NCBI RefSeq assembly: GCF_014495845.1
Contig: NZ_CP061080.1
Location: 1,539,001 to 1,603,000, forward strand
Direction: 5' to 3'
DNA length: 64,000 bases
DNA from: Aquibium microcysteis
GTDB lineage: Bacteria > Pseudomonadota > Alphaproteobacteria > Rhizobiales > Rhizobiaceae
In this document: positions 54,384 through 63,293 of the stretch, one piece after another
Layout of the letters: each line of letters begins with the position of its first letter
Position numbering within the stretch: the stretch's first letter is position 1
Program-made: the position numbers and the translations under genes
The notes under the pieces: generated by a model
Told to the model about the DNA's origin: nothing
Seen by the model: the letters and a program-made list of their open reading frames with translations, nothing else
The model's database searches: none

Positions 54384-56174
54384 TCAACGGCGCACCCGCC
54401 CGTCATACTCGCGTACGGCGCCTTCGCCGCCGGTGATGATGCGCTGCGGATTGCGCTCGAAGGAGGTGATGGCCTCTTCGATCCGGTTGATGGAGCGACG
54501 GCTGTCCTGGATCAGGGCCTCGGCGTCGCGCAACCCGTTGCCGCTGAAGCGCGAGAAGTTGTCGAGGATGACGCCGAGGCGCGCGTTCAGCGTGTCGGCG
54601 ACGGTCCGGAAGGACTTGAACGTCGCGGACGCGTCGGCGAAGAGACCCTCCGCCTCGCCGGATCCCAGCAGGTCGTCCACCTTGACCAGCACGCCCTCGA
54701 CGCGCGTCGACGCCTGCCGCAGATTCTCGGCCATCGCTTTCGCATCGGAGATGATGGCGTCGACGTCCTCGGTCCGTGCCGAGATCCGGTCGGTGAAGGC
54801 GGCGACGTCGCCGGCGGCCTTGCGCGCATCGGCAGCAGCGCCCGAGAAATCGCCGATCGCCCTGTTGACGGTCTCGGCGTCGATCTCGGCCAGGATCGTG
54901 TCGACCTTCTTCAGCACCCCGTCGACGCGGGTCGAGGCCTGGGCGAAGTCGTCGGTGATGCTGCGCGCATTGGTGATGATCTGTTCGATGTCCTCGCCGC
55001 GGGCCGTGAAGCGGCCGGTCAGGGCGGAGACGTCGCTGGCTGCCTTGCGGGCATCCGTCGCGGCCCCTTCGATCGACGTCAGCGCACTCTCGACCTTGGC
55101 AGGGTCGACGCTGGCGAGAATCTCGTCGGCGCGGGCGAGCGTGCCCGAGGCGCCGTCGGCCAGGCGGGTGATCGACCCGGCGGCCTGGTCGATGCCGCCC
55201 CTGGCGCTGTCGAGGACCCCGTCCACCTTGGTCAGGGTTCCGGAGGCCTGTGTCGACAGCCGGTCGAGGGAGGCCACGGCCGTATCGACCCCCGTCCGGA
55301 CCTCGTCCAGGATGCCGTCGACGCGGCCGAGCGTGCCGTTGGCGTTGTCGGCGAAGGTCCGCACCGAGTCGGACGTCCGCTCCACGTTGGCCACGATCCG
55401 GTCGATGTCGGCGGAGGCCGTCTTCAGCGTCTCGGTGAAGGTCTCGACGTTGCCGACGATGTTGGCCACCTTGTCCTGGTCGACCGCACGGATGAGATCC
55501 TCCGCGGCGGCGAGCGTGGAATCGAGGCGGCCGGAGACGGTGCCGAGCGTCTTCGACAGTTCGGCGAAGCTCGCCAGGAAATCGTCGACCCCCTCGGCAT
55601 TGCTGGAGAGCGCCTGCGAGAAGGTCTCGACGTTGTTGACCGTGCTCGTCAGCGGGCCGCGCACGTCCTCCACGAAGCCCTCGAAATTGGTGACGGCGCG
55701 GTCGGCCCGCGAAAAGATGTCCTGCGCGGTCTGGAGCAGGTCGGTGACGGCCGACGGATTGGCCGAAATCTCCGCGATCGTCCCGTCCGCCTCTGCCTGC
55801 TTCAGCAGGTTGGGCTCGGCCGGGTCGCCGCCCTTGAGTTCGATGTTGGCCTGTCCGGTCAGGCCGGCGATGCCGATGTCGGCCCGGGTCGACTGCGTGA
55901 TGGGCGTGAGCCGGTCGATCTTGGCATCGGCGACGGCCGCCTTGGGATTGTTGATGTCGATGTAGACGCGCTGCACGTCGCCGACCTTGACGCCGTTGAA
56001 CAGCACCGCGCTGCCGCGCCCGAGGCCGGCGGCCGAACCCGGGATGCGGATGCGCAGCGTGGCGGTCTCGGTCGTGTTGTCGACGCCGTAGGCCCAGTAG
56101 AGCGAGGCGAACGTGGTCAGCAACGCCAGAACGACGAAGAGGCCGACGGCGACGTAGTTGGCTTTCGTGTCCAT
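54384..56174 (-). CDS. MCE-family lipid transport protein with long repeat tail (MlaD-like)
   Basis: A 596-residue protein with one N-terminal membrane anchor (NYVAVGLFVVLALLTTFASL, 6-25) and an MCE domain (about 38-115: IPGSAAGLGRGSAVLFNGVKV…STRADIGIAGLTGQANIELKGG). The remaining 450 residues are almost all helical, with heptad-like Val/Leu/Ile spacing. Two exact-length 75-residue repeats (356-430 and 431-505; 37 of 75 identical by my count) follow two 32-residue repeats (279-310 and 311-342). Such tails form needle-like or tube-like helical bundles crossing the periplasm. TGATG couples it to the ATPase gene. It handles phospholipid between the membranes. Confidence 0.9.
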   Translation of the reverse strand: MDTKANYVAVGLFVVLALLTTFASLYWAYGVDNTTETATLRIRIPGSAAGLGRGSAVLFNGVKVGDVQRVYIDINNPKAAVADAKIDRLTPITQSTRADIGIAGLTGQANIELKGGDPAEPNLLKQAEADGTIAEISANPSAVTDLLQTAQDIFSRADRAVTNFEGFVEDVRGPLTSTVNNVETFSQALSSNAEGVDDFLASFAELSKTLGTVSGRLDSTLAAAEDLIRAVDQDKVANIVGNVETFTETLKTASADIDRIVANVERTSDSVRTFADNANGTLGRVDGILDEVRTGVDTAVASLDRLSTQASGTLTKVDGVLDSARGGIDQAAGSITRLADGASGTLARADEILASVDPAKVESALTSIEGAATDARKAASDVSALTGRFTARGEDIEQIITNARSITDDFAQASTRVDGVLKKVDTILAEIDAETVNRAIGDFSGAAADARKAAGDVAAFTDRISARTEDVDAIISDAKAMAENLRQASTRVEGVLVKVDDLLGSGEAEGLFADASATFKSFRTVADTLNARLGVILDNFSRFSGNGLRDAEALIQDSRRSINRIEEAITSFERNPQRIITGGEGAVREYDGRVRR

Positions 56175-57010
56175 CAGCGAATGGCTCCGGCCGACGCGTT
56201 GCTGTTGTGGGTGGCGGGATCGATCTGCCGTGCCCGCTTGCCGCGGAAGTAGGACTTCACCCAGGGCTCCTCGACGGTGAGCATATAGCTGATGGATCCT
56301 TCGACGAGGACCTTTTTCTGGCCGAGAACCGCGACGCGGTCGCAGACCGAGAACAGGCTGTCAAGGTCGTGCGTGACCATGTAGACCGTGAGACCCATCG
56401 TGTCTCGCAGCTTGGCGACGAGTTCGTCGAACTCCGCCGCGCCGATCGGGTCGAGCCCCGATGTCGGCTCGTCGAGGAAGACGATGGCCGGATCGAGAGC
56501 GAGCGCGCGGGCGAGCGCCGCGCGCTTGATCATGCCGCCGGACAGCTGCGAGGGAAACTTGTTCGCCGCATTGGCGGGCAGGCCGACCAGCTCGATCTTC
56601 AGCCGGGCGAGTTCGTCCATCAGCTTGCGCGGCAGGTCGAGATATTCGCGCATCGGCACCTGGACGTTCTCCAGCACGGAGAGGCCCGAGAACAGCGCGC
56701 CGTGCTGGAACAGCATGCCGAGCCGCATGTCGATGTCGATGCGCTGGGCATCGGTGACCTTGTCCGTGTCGATGCCGAAGAGGCGGATCGTGCCGCCCTG
56801 CTTGCGGTTGAGGCCCAGCACGGTGCGCAGCAGCACGGACTTGCCGGAACCCGAAGCGCCGACGAAGCCGAGGATCTCGCCGCGGTAGACGTCGAGCGAG
56901 AGCTTGTCGAGGACGACCTGCTCGCCGAACGCGACGCTGACGTCGCGCACGGAGAGAATCACGTCGCCGGAGCTGTCGCCCAGTCCTTCGCTGGCCGCCG
57001 TCGTCGCCAT
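56174..57010 (-). CDS. ABC ATPase of Mla-type lipid transporter (MlaF-like)
   Basis: A 278-residue ATPase. Walker A GASGSGKS (51-58), signature LSGGMIKRAALARAL and Walker B AIVFLDEPTSGLDPIGAAEFDEL are typical of MlaF, as is the VYMVTHDLDSLFSVCDRVAVL switch region. ATG 57010 is used; a TTG lies one codon earlier. Its stop shares a base with the MCE start. It powers lipid movement through the MlaE-like permease. Confidence 0.92.
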   Translation of the reverse strand: MATTAASEGLGDSSGDVILSVRDVSVAFGEQVVLDKLSLDVYRGEILGFVGASGSGKSVLLRTVLGLNRKQGGTIRLFGIDTDKVTDAQRIDIDMRLGMLFQHGALFSGLSVLENVQVPMREYLDLPRKLMDELARLKIELVGLPANAANKFPSQLSGGMIKRAALARALALDPAIVFLDEPTSGLDPIGAAEFDELVAKLRDTMGLTVYMVTHDLDSLFSVCDRVAVLGQKKVLVEGSISYMLTVEEPWVKSYFRGKRARQIDPATHNSNASAGAIR

Positions 57011-57036
57011 CAATGCCCGGGCCCACCCTTCGCCAT

Positions 57037-58212
57037 TCAGAAGTCGATCGCCGCATAGAAGATCGCGAACAACCCGTCGACCACGATCACCACGAAGATG
57101 GACTTGACCACCGACGATGTGACGTGCCGGCCGAGCGACTCCGCGCTTCCGCCGACCTTCATGCCTTCGACCGAAGCGATGATGCCGATGATGAACCCCA
57201 TGATTGGGGCCTTGAAAAGGCCGGACAGCAAACTCGACTCGTCGATGGCCGCCGTCATGCGGTCGAAGAAGGCTTCGGGCGTGATGCCCGAATAGACCCA
57301 GGCGATGGCCATGGCGCCGACGATGGCGGCGATGTTGGCGATCACCGTCAGCAGCGGCATGATGATGGCGAGCGCGATGAGGCGCGGGAAGACCAGCACG
57401 CCGATCGGGTTCAGCCCGATGACGGTGAGCGCGTCCACTTCCTCGCGCATCTTCATCGAGCCGATCTCGGCGGTGATGGCGCTGCCGGAGCGGCCGGCGA
57501 TCATGATGGCGGTCAGGAGCACGCCCATCTCGCGCAGCACGAGGATGCCGACGAGGTCGACGACGAAGATCTCGGCACCGAAATAGCGCAGCTGGAAGGC
57601 GCCCTGCTGGGCGACGATCGCCCCGACGATCGTCGACATCAGCACCACCACCGGGATGGCGCCGATGCCCATCCGGTCGATCTGCATGGCGAGCGGCGCG
57701 AGGTTGATCCGGCGGCCGCGGCGGCGCTTGTTGCCGCTCAGCGTGGCGCCGAGGATATGCATGGCCAGCAGGAACTCGCCCCAGGCGTTGACGACGCTGC
57801 GGCCGATCGCCTCGAGAAAGGGCACCACGCCGAAAGGCCGGATGTCGCGCGCCGGAAGGTCCTGCAGCGCCGCGTCCTCGACGGCCGAGAGCAGGACCCC
57901 GAACGCCTCCCGCTCTCCCGTGAACTCGACGGCCGCACCCTTGCGGCCCTGTGCCACGGCCAGCCGCTTGATCACCCAGGCGCCGGCGGTGTCCATGTCG
58001 CGGATGCCCGACAGGTCCAGCGCGATCGTGTGCAGCCCGGACTGCTCTTCCAGCGCCCGCATGTCGCGGTCGACGAGGCTCACGCTTCGCGTCGTCCAGT
58101 TGCCGGAAAGCATGACGGTGAGCCTGCCGCCCTCGGCCTTCCCCTGCGCCTGCGGGCGCGGTTCGGCCGCCATGTCGTGCGGGCTTGCATCGTCTCGGTC
58201 TTTGGTCAACAT
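57037..58212 (-). CDS. MlaE-like permease with N-terminal STAS domain
   Basis: A 391-residue membrane protein. Residues about 30-125 form a STAS domain (GGRLTVMLSGNWTTRSVSL … TIALDLSGIRDMDTAGAWVIKRLAVAQ), the part that in E. coli is the separate protein MlaB. The permease part has the MlaE hallmarks GAIVAQQGAFQLRYFGAE, LREMGVLLTAIMIAGRSGSAITAEIGSMKMREEVDAL and GLFKAPIMGFIIGIIASVEGM. The fusion is usual in alphaproteobacteria. It is the first gene of the four-gene operon, 27 bases before the ATPase, and diverges from the epimerase gene. Confidence 0.92.
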   Translation of the reverse strand: MLTKDRDDASPHDMAAEPRPQAQGKAEGGRLTVMLSGNWTTRSVSLVDRDMRALEEQSGLHTIALDLSGIRDMDTAGAWVIKRLAVAQGRKGAAVEFTGEREAFGVLLSAVEDAALQDLPARDIRPFGVVPFLEAIGRSVVNAWGEFLLAMHILGATLSGNKRRRGRRINLAPLAMQIDRMGIGAIPVVVLMSTIVGAIVAQQGAFQLRYFGAEIFVVDLVGILVLREMGVLLTAIMIAGRSGSAITAEIGSMKMREEVDALTVIGLNPIGVLVFPRLIALAIIMPLLTVIANIAAIVGAMAIAWVYSGITPEAFFDRMTAAIDESSLLSGLFKAPIMGFIIGIIASVEGMKVGGSAESLGRHVTSSVVKSIFVVIVVDGLFAIFYAAIDF

Positions 58213-58296
58213 GACTGGCACTCTTAGCGGCTGCGGCACGGCGTGTCGATTTCTTGATGCTGCCGTGTGCGCCGCCCGATCGAGAAAGCCGAAGCG

Positions 58297-59280
58297 ATGT
58301 CCTTCTCCCTCCATGTCGAAACCGAGCGGTTCCCGATCGCCGGCAGTTTCACCATCGCGCGCGGATCGAAGACCGAGGCGGAGGTGGTGACCTGCACGCT
58401 GTCGCGGGACGGGCACGCCGGCCGCGGCGAATGCGTGCCCTATCGTCGCTACGGCGAGACGGTGGAGAGCGTCGTCGAGGCGATCGAACTGATGCGCCGA
58501 CACGTCGAGGCGGGGCTGTCGCGCGAGGATCTCATCCGGGCAATGGGTCCGGGTGCCGCGCGCAACGCCATCGACTGCGCGCTCTGGGACATCGAGGCGA
58601 AGACGATGGGCCACGACGCGCACCAGCGCGTCTGCCGCATGCTGCCGCGCCCGGTCGTCACCGCGCTGACGATCTCGCTCGGCGACCCGCAGGAGATGGC
58701 CGCCCAGGCCCGTGCGGCGGCGCACCGCCCGCTCCTGAAGATCAAGGTCGGATCGACCAACGACGCCGCGCGCATCCACGCGGTGGCGAGCGCGGCGCCC
58801 AACAGCCGCATCATCCTCGACGCCAACGAGGGCTGGACGGAGGACAACATCCGCGAGAACCTCATGGCGGCGGCGGAATTCCACGTCGCGCTGATCGAGC
58901 AGCCGCTGCCGGCCGGGCAGGACGCGATCCTGCGCGACATCCCGCACCCCGTGCCGATCTGCGCCGACGAGAGCGTCCACGTCGCGGAGGATGTCGACGC
59001 GCTGGCCGGCCTCTACGATTTCGTCAACATCAAGCTCGACAAGGCCGGGGGCCTGACGGCGGCGCTCGCCCTGCGCGACAGGGCGCGCGAGGCGGGCTTC
59101 GGCGTGATGGTCGGCTGCATGGTCGGCACGTCGCTGGCGATGGCACCGGCCGTTCTCCTGGCGCAGGACGCCGACTACGTCGACCTCGACGGGCCGCTGC
59201 TGCTTGCCCGCGACCGCAGCCCCGGCCTCACCTACACCGGCTCGATCGTCTCGCCCCCGACCGCCGACGTCTGGGGCTAG
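58297..59280 (+). CDS. Enolase-superfamily epimerase (dipeptide epimerase/N-acyl amino acid racemase type)
   Basis: A 327-residue muconate-lactonizing-group enzyme. The acid/base Lys is in LKIKVGSTND (KxK), the metal ligands lie in LDANEGW, IEQPLP and CADESVH, and the second Lys is in NIKLDKAGGL. Members epimerise L-Ala-D/L-Glu in murein recycling or racemise N-acylated glutamate. Which one this is cannot be settled without modelling. ATG 58297 was chosen over GTG 58267. The stop overlaps the convergent MFS gene by four bases. Confidence 0.87.
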   Translation: MSFSLHVETERFPIAGSFTIARGSKTEAEVVTCTLSRDGHAGRGECVPYRRYGETVESVVEAIELMRRHVEAGLSREDLIRAMGPGAARNAIDCALWDIEAKTMGHDAHQRVCRMLPRPVVTALTISLGDPQEMAAQARAAAHRPLLKIKVGSTNDAARIHAVASAAPNSRIILDANEGWTEDNIRENLMAAAEFHVALIEQPLPAGQDAILRDIPHPVPICADESVHVAEDVDALAGLYDFVNIKLDKAGGLTAALALRDRAREAGFGVMVGCMVGTSLAMAPAVLLAQDADYVDLDGPLLLARDRSPGLTYTGSIVSPPTADVWG

Positions 59281-60482
59281 CCTCCGCGCAGCTCAAGCCG
59301 CAGGGCGACGAGGGCGAGCACGAAAGCGCCCGTCGCGATGACGGCCATGACGAGGAAGCCGCGGGCGCCGAGGGCATCGAACAGCGAGCCGGAGCCGAGC
59401 GTGACGATGGCCATGCCGGTGCTGTTGGCGGCAAAGGCGATGCCCTGCGCCGCGCCGGTACGTTCCTCCGGCACCGACTGCGCGATCATCTTCTGCAGTC
59501 CGAGCATCGCGAGTCCCGTCGACAGACCATGCAGCGCCTGCGTCGCGGCAAAGCCTGCGAGACCGAGGCCGAGGGGCCAGATCAGCGGCATCGCCGCCCA
59601 GCGGACAACGCCGGCGGCAGCCGAAATACCGAGGATGGTGGCCGGCGACAGATGGCCGAAATGGCGGCGGAACAGGAAGAACACCACCACTTCGGCGACC
59701 ACCATCAGCGCCCACAGCACGCCGGCCGTATCGGCGGCGATCCCCAGCGAGCGCCAGTAGATCGAGCCGAAGGCATAGAGGAAACCGTGGCTGGCGATGA
59801 GCAGCGCGCCGCCGCCGACGATGGCGAGGAAGGCCGGATCCGACAGGACGCGTCCGGCACCCGGAAAGTCGGCCGCAGAAAGCTGGGAAGCCTTGCGCGG
59901 GCGGCCGAGCCGCGGCGACAGCAGGCTGACCAGCGCCATGCAGGCGAGACCGCCCGTCAGAAGCGCCGGCACCACGCCGGGGCCGTGGCGCTCGAGGACG
60001 GCGCCGCCGACGAGATTGGCGGTGAGGAACGAGATCGTGCCCCAGATCCGCATGCGCGAATAGTCCGCGCCGTAGCGGCGCACGCCCGAGAGCGCCAGCG
60101 AATCGGCGAGCGGCCCGTGCGGGCTCCAGACGACGATGAGGGCGAGAGAGACCGCGAGCACGAAGGCCGCATCGCCCGGCAGGAAGTAGCCGAGCGACAG
60201 GAGAAGGGCGGCGGCGGCCACGCCGATCAGCACGTTCGCCCGCTCCGGCGCCCGGTCGGCCAGCATGGTGACGAGCGGCGCGGCGACGATGCGCACGAAG
60301 ATCGGCATCGACAGGATCATCGCCACTTCGCTGGCGGTAAACCCGCGGTCGGCGAGCCAGAGCGGGAAATAGGGCAAATGGATGCCCATGGGCAGGAACA
60401 TCGCGCCGAACAGCAGCGACATGCGCAGTTCGTAGCGTGGCGGCTTGACGGCTTGTTCCGGCGAGAGCGGCGGCAGTTGCAT
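59277..60482 (-). CDS. MFS transporter (MFS_1-like, HcaT/NupG-like group)
   Basis: A 401-residue major facilitator with 12 predicted helices. The N-terminal LLFGAMFLPMGIHLPYFPLWLADRGFTASEV and the loop after helix 2 (PLVTMLADRAPER) match the PucC/HcaT-like subgroup. Helix 4-5 contains SPHGPLADSLAL and RMRIWGTISFLTANLVGG. Such carriers import phenylpropionate, nucleosides or unknown compounds. Substrate unknown. Confidence 0.87.
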   Translation of the reverse strand: MQLPPLSPEQAVKPPRYELRMSLLFGAMFLPMGIHLPYFPLWLADRGFTASEVAMILSMPIFVRIVAAPLVTMLADRAPERANVLIGVAAAALLLSLGYFLPGDAAFVLAVSLALIVVWSPHGPLADSLALSGVRRYGADYSRMRIWGTISFLTANLVGGAVLERHGPGVVPALLTGGLACMALVSLLSPRLGRPRKASQLSAADFPGAGRVLSDPAFLAIVGGGALLIASHGFLYAFGSIYWRSLGIAADTAGVLWALMVVAEVVVFFLFRRHFGHLSPATILGISAAAGVVRWAAMPLIWPLGLGLAGFAATQALHGLSTGLAMLGLQKMIAQSVPEERTGAAQGIAFAANSTGMAIVTLGSGSLFDALGARGFLVMAVIATGAFVLALVALRLELRGG

Positions 60483-60610
60483 GGTGGAGCTTCGCTTGTG
60501 AGGCCGCCCGGATCGGCCCGCGGGCCGGCAGCACGACCTCCCCTAGCATGCGTGTCCGGCAGTGCGAAGCAGCCGCCCCGCAGCTTGCGGTTGGTGCAGC
60601 CGCCCGCGGC

Positions 60611-61429
60611 TCAGGCCGCTTCGGCGGACCTGGAGGCGGCCAGCGCGACTGCCGGCTCGGTTGCCTCGCCCTCGGCTTCCGTCACCTTGGCCCAGGTGAG
60701 GATCTCGAAGCTGCCGTCATGGCGTTCCGCCACCGCCGTGCAGCTTTCCACCCAGTCGCCGGTGTTGATGTAGTCGACGTCACCGAAGCGCTCGATCGCG
60801 GCATGGTGGATGTGGCCGCAGATGATGCCGTCGACGCGGGAGCGCCGCGCTTCCTCGGCCACGACCTGCTGGAAAGAGCCGATGAAGTTGACCGCGCGCT
60901 TCACCTTGACCTTGGCCCAGGAGGAGAAGGACCAGTAGGGCATGCCGAGCCTGCGGCGCACGAGATGGACGGCCCGGTTCACCAGGATCGCGACGTCGTA
61001 GGCCTTGTCGCCGAGAGTGGCGAGCCAGCGGACGTTGTGGACGATCGCGTCGAACTGGTCGCCGTGGATGACCAGGAAGCGGCGGCCGTCGGCGGCTTCG
61101 TGGATGGCGCGGTCGGCAACCACGATGCCGCCGAAATGCACGCCCTGGAAGCCGCGCAGGAATTCGTCGTGGTTGCCGGCGATGTAGATGATCTCGGCCC
61201 CCTTGCGCGCCTTGCGCAGGAGCTTCTGGACGACGTCGTTGTGGGCCTGCGGCCAGTGCCAGGAACGCCTGAGCCGCCAGCCGTCGACGATGTCGCCGAC
61301 CAGATAGATCGTCTCCGCTTCGTGGAAGCGCAGGAAATCGATCAGGAACTCGGCCTTGGCGGGCTTCGACCCCAGATGCACGTCGGACAGGAACAGCGTA
61401 CGGAAATGGCGTGTCGGCTCGCTATTCAT
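60611..61429 (-). CDS. LpxH-like metallophosphoesterase
   Basis: A 272-residue calcineurin-like phosphoesterase. The metal motifs are complete: D16-x-H18 (LFLSDVHLG), G45-D46-x2-D49 (GDIVDG), GNHDE near 84, IHGDQFD and GHIHH. Proteins of this type are named UDP-2,3-diacylglucosamine diphosphatase, the lipid A step, but in alphaproteobacteria LpxI often does that step, so an alternative phospholipid-related role is possible. ATG 61429 was chosen over an in-frame start 39 bases upstream. It is divergent from the SDR gene. Confidence 0.82.
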   Translation of the reverse strand: MNSEPTRHFRTLFLSDVHLGSKPAKAEFLIDFLRFHEAETIYLVGDIVDGWRLRRSWHWPQAHNDVVQKLLRKARKGAEIIYIAGNHDEFLRGFQGVHFGGIVVADRAIHEAADGRRFLVIHGDQFDAIVHNVRWLATLGDKAYDVAILVNRAVHLVRRRLGMPYWSFSSWAKVKVKRAVNFIGSFQQVVAEEARRSRVDGIICGHIHHAAIERFGDVDYINTGDWVESCTAVAERHDGSFEILTWAKVTEAEGEATEPAVALAASRSAEAA

Positions 61430-61546
61430 CGTCTGATCCAGGCTCCGGCTGCGCCAGAGCCAAGACACGATTCATGTCACAGGCTTATGACGGTTGTGGA
61501 TTCCGGCGACCGCCGCTAGACCGTTCGCACGAACGGAGGAACGGCA

Positions 61547-62326
61547 ATGGATCTCGGCATCAAGGGTCGCAAGGCCATCGTGTGCGCCTCGAGCAGGGGC
61601 CTGGGACGTGCCTGCGCGGCCGCACTGGCCGAGGCCGGCTGCGATCTCGTGCTCAACGGCCGCAACACCGATGCGCTGGCGGCGACCGCACGCGAATTGC
61701 GCGAGCGCTACGGCGTCGCCGTCGAGGAGGTCGCGGGCGACGTCTCGGCGCCGCAGGTGCAGAAGGCGCTGCTCACCGCCTGCCCTGCCCCCGACATCCT
61801 GGTCAACAACAATGGCGGCCCGCCGCTGAAGGATTTCCGCCAGCTCGACCGCGCGGCCATGCTCGACGGCGTCACCCAGAACATGGTCACGCCGATCGAG
61901 CTGATACAGGCCGTCCTCGACGGCATGGCCGAGCGCGGCTTCGGCCGCATCGTCAACATCACCTCGCTGTCGGTCTACCAGCCCATCCCCGGGCTCGACC
62001 TGTCGTCGGGCGCGCGTGCCGGCCTGACCGCCTTCCTCGCCGGCATCGCCCGCACGGTGGCGGACCGCAACGTCACCATCAACGCCATCCTGCCCGGCAA
62101 GTTCGACACCGACCGCATCCGCAAGACCGTCGTCTACGCGGCCGAGAAATCGGGCCTGAGCCTCGAGGAGCAGACGAAGCGCACCGCGCAGGCCATCCCC
62201 GCCGGCCGGCTCGGACGGCCCGAGGAATTCGGCCGCACTTGCGCCTTCCTGTGCTCCGCCCATGCCGGCTACATCACCGGCCAGAACGTCATCCTGGACG
62301 GCGGCCTGTTCAACAGCGCCTTCTGA
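61547..62326 (+). CDS. SDR-family oxidoreductase lacking the usual Tyr/Lys
   Basis: A 259-residue Rossmann protein of the FabG-like SDR type. The cofactor loop is AIVCASSRGLGRA (normally TGxxxGIG), with NNNGG after strand 4 and catalytic Ser S140 (IVNITSLSV). The YxxxK site is occupied by S153-S-G-A-R157 (GLDLSSGARAGLTAF), so both catalytic residues are replaced. Ends with GQNVILDGGLFNS. Members of this subgroup are widespread next to FAH-type hydrolases; they may bind cofactor with altered chemistry. It precedes the FAH gene by 31 bases on the same strand. Confidence 0.85.
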   Translation: MDLGIKGRKAIVCASSRGLGRACAAALAEAGCDLVLNGRNTDALAATARELRERYGVAVEEVAGDVSAPQVQKALLTACPAPDILVNNNGGPPLKDFRQLDRAAMLDGVTQNMVTPIELIQAVLDGMAERGFGRIVNITSLSVYQPIPGLDLSSGARAGLTAFLAGIARTVADRNVTINAILPGKFDTDRIRKTVVYAAEKSGLSLEEQTKRTAQAIPAGRLGRPEEFGRTCAFLCSAHAGYITGQNVILDGGLFNSAF

Positions 62327-62357
62327 ATCCCTGTCGCACCCTTCCCCGGAGGAACCC

Positions 62358-63200
62358 TTGAAGCTCGTCAGATTCGGCCCCGCGGGCCACGAGAAGCCCG
62401 GCATCGTCGATGCCGGCGGCATTATCCGCGACGTCTCCTCCATCGTGGCCGATTTCGGCCCGGAGACGATCTCGCCTGCCCTGAAGGACAAGCTCGCCGG
62501 GATCGACCCGGCGTCGCTGCCGGCCGCGCCCGAAGGTGCGCGCATCGGCGCGCCGGTGAGCCGCATCGGCCACTTCATCGCCATCGGTCTCAACTATGCC
62601 GATCACGCCGCCGAAACAGGCGCGCCGATCCCCAAGGAGCCGATCGTCTTCTCCAAGGCGCCGAGCTGCCTGTCGGGGCCCAACGACGACGTCCTGATGC
62701 CGAAGGGCTCGGTCAAGCTCGACTGGGAGGTCGAACTGGCCATCGTCATCGGCGAGCGCTGCGACTACGTCTCGAAGGAGGATGCGCTGTCGAAGGTGTT
62801 CGGCTACGCGCTCTGCAACGACGTGTCGGAGCGCGAATACCAGGCCGAGCGCGGCGGCCAGTGGATCAAGGGCAAGAGCGCGCCGACCTTCGGCCCGCTC
62901 GGCCCCTGGATCGTCACCGCCGACGAGATCCCCGATCCGCAGGCGCTGTCGATGTTCCTCGACGTGAACGGGCAGCGCGCCCAGACCGGCTCGACGGCGA
63001 CGATGATCTTCACTTGCGCCGAGATCGTCTCCTACCTCTCGGAATTCATGGTGCTGGAACCCGGCGACGTCATCACCACCGGCACGCCGCCCGGCGTCGG
63101 CCTCGGCATGAAGCCGCCGCGCTTCCTGAAGGCCGGCGACACGATGCATCTCGGCATCGAGGGGCTGGGCGAGCAGCGCCAGACGGTCATCACGCGGTAG
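62358..63200 (+). CDS. Fumarylacetoacetate-hydrolase-family protein
   Basis: A 280-residue FAH-fold enzyme. The metal-binding and catalytic segments are FIAIGLNYADHAAETG, DWEVELAIVIGERC, YALCNDVSEREYQ and GDVITTGTPPGVGLGMKPP. Relatives cleave ureidoglycolate, 2,4-diketo-3-deoxy sugar acids or acylpyruvates. The start is TTG 62358 with GGAGGAACCC immediately upstream. The order SDR-FAH suggests an oxidation followed by C-C cleavage of a keto acid. The Rieske gene follows 94 bases downstream. Confidence 0.88.
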   Translation: MKLVRFGPAGHEKPGIVDAGGIIRDVSSIVADFGPETISPALKDKLAGIDPASLPAAPEGARIGAPVSRIGHFIAIGLNYADHAAETGAPIPKEPIVFSKAPSCLSGPNDDVLMPKGSVKLDWEVELAIVIGERCDYVSKEDALSKVFGYALCNDVSEREYQAERGGQWIKGKSAPTFGPLGPWIVTADEIPDPQALSMFLDVNGQRAQTGSTATMIFTCAEIVSYLSEFMVLEPGDVITTGTPPGVGLGMKPPRFLKAGDTMHLGIEGLGEQRQTVITR

Positions 63201-63293
63201 GCGGCGCCGGCCGCGTCGCGAGCGCTCCCGGCGGTCTCGACGCGGCATCTCGGCCGGTCTAGGCTCGCGCATCCTCTCCTGCGCGAGGCTGCG

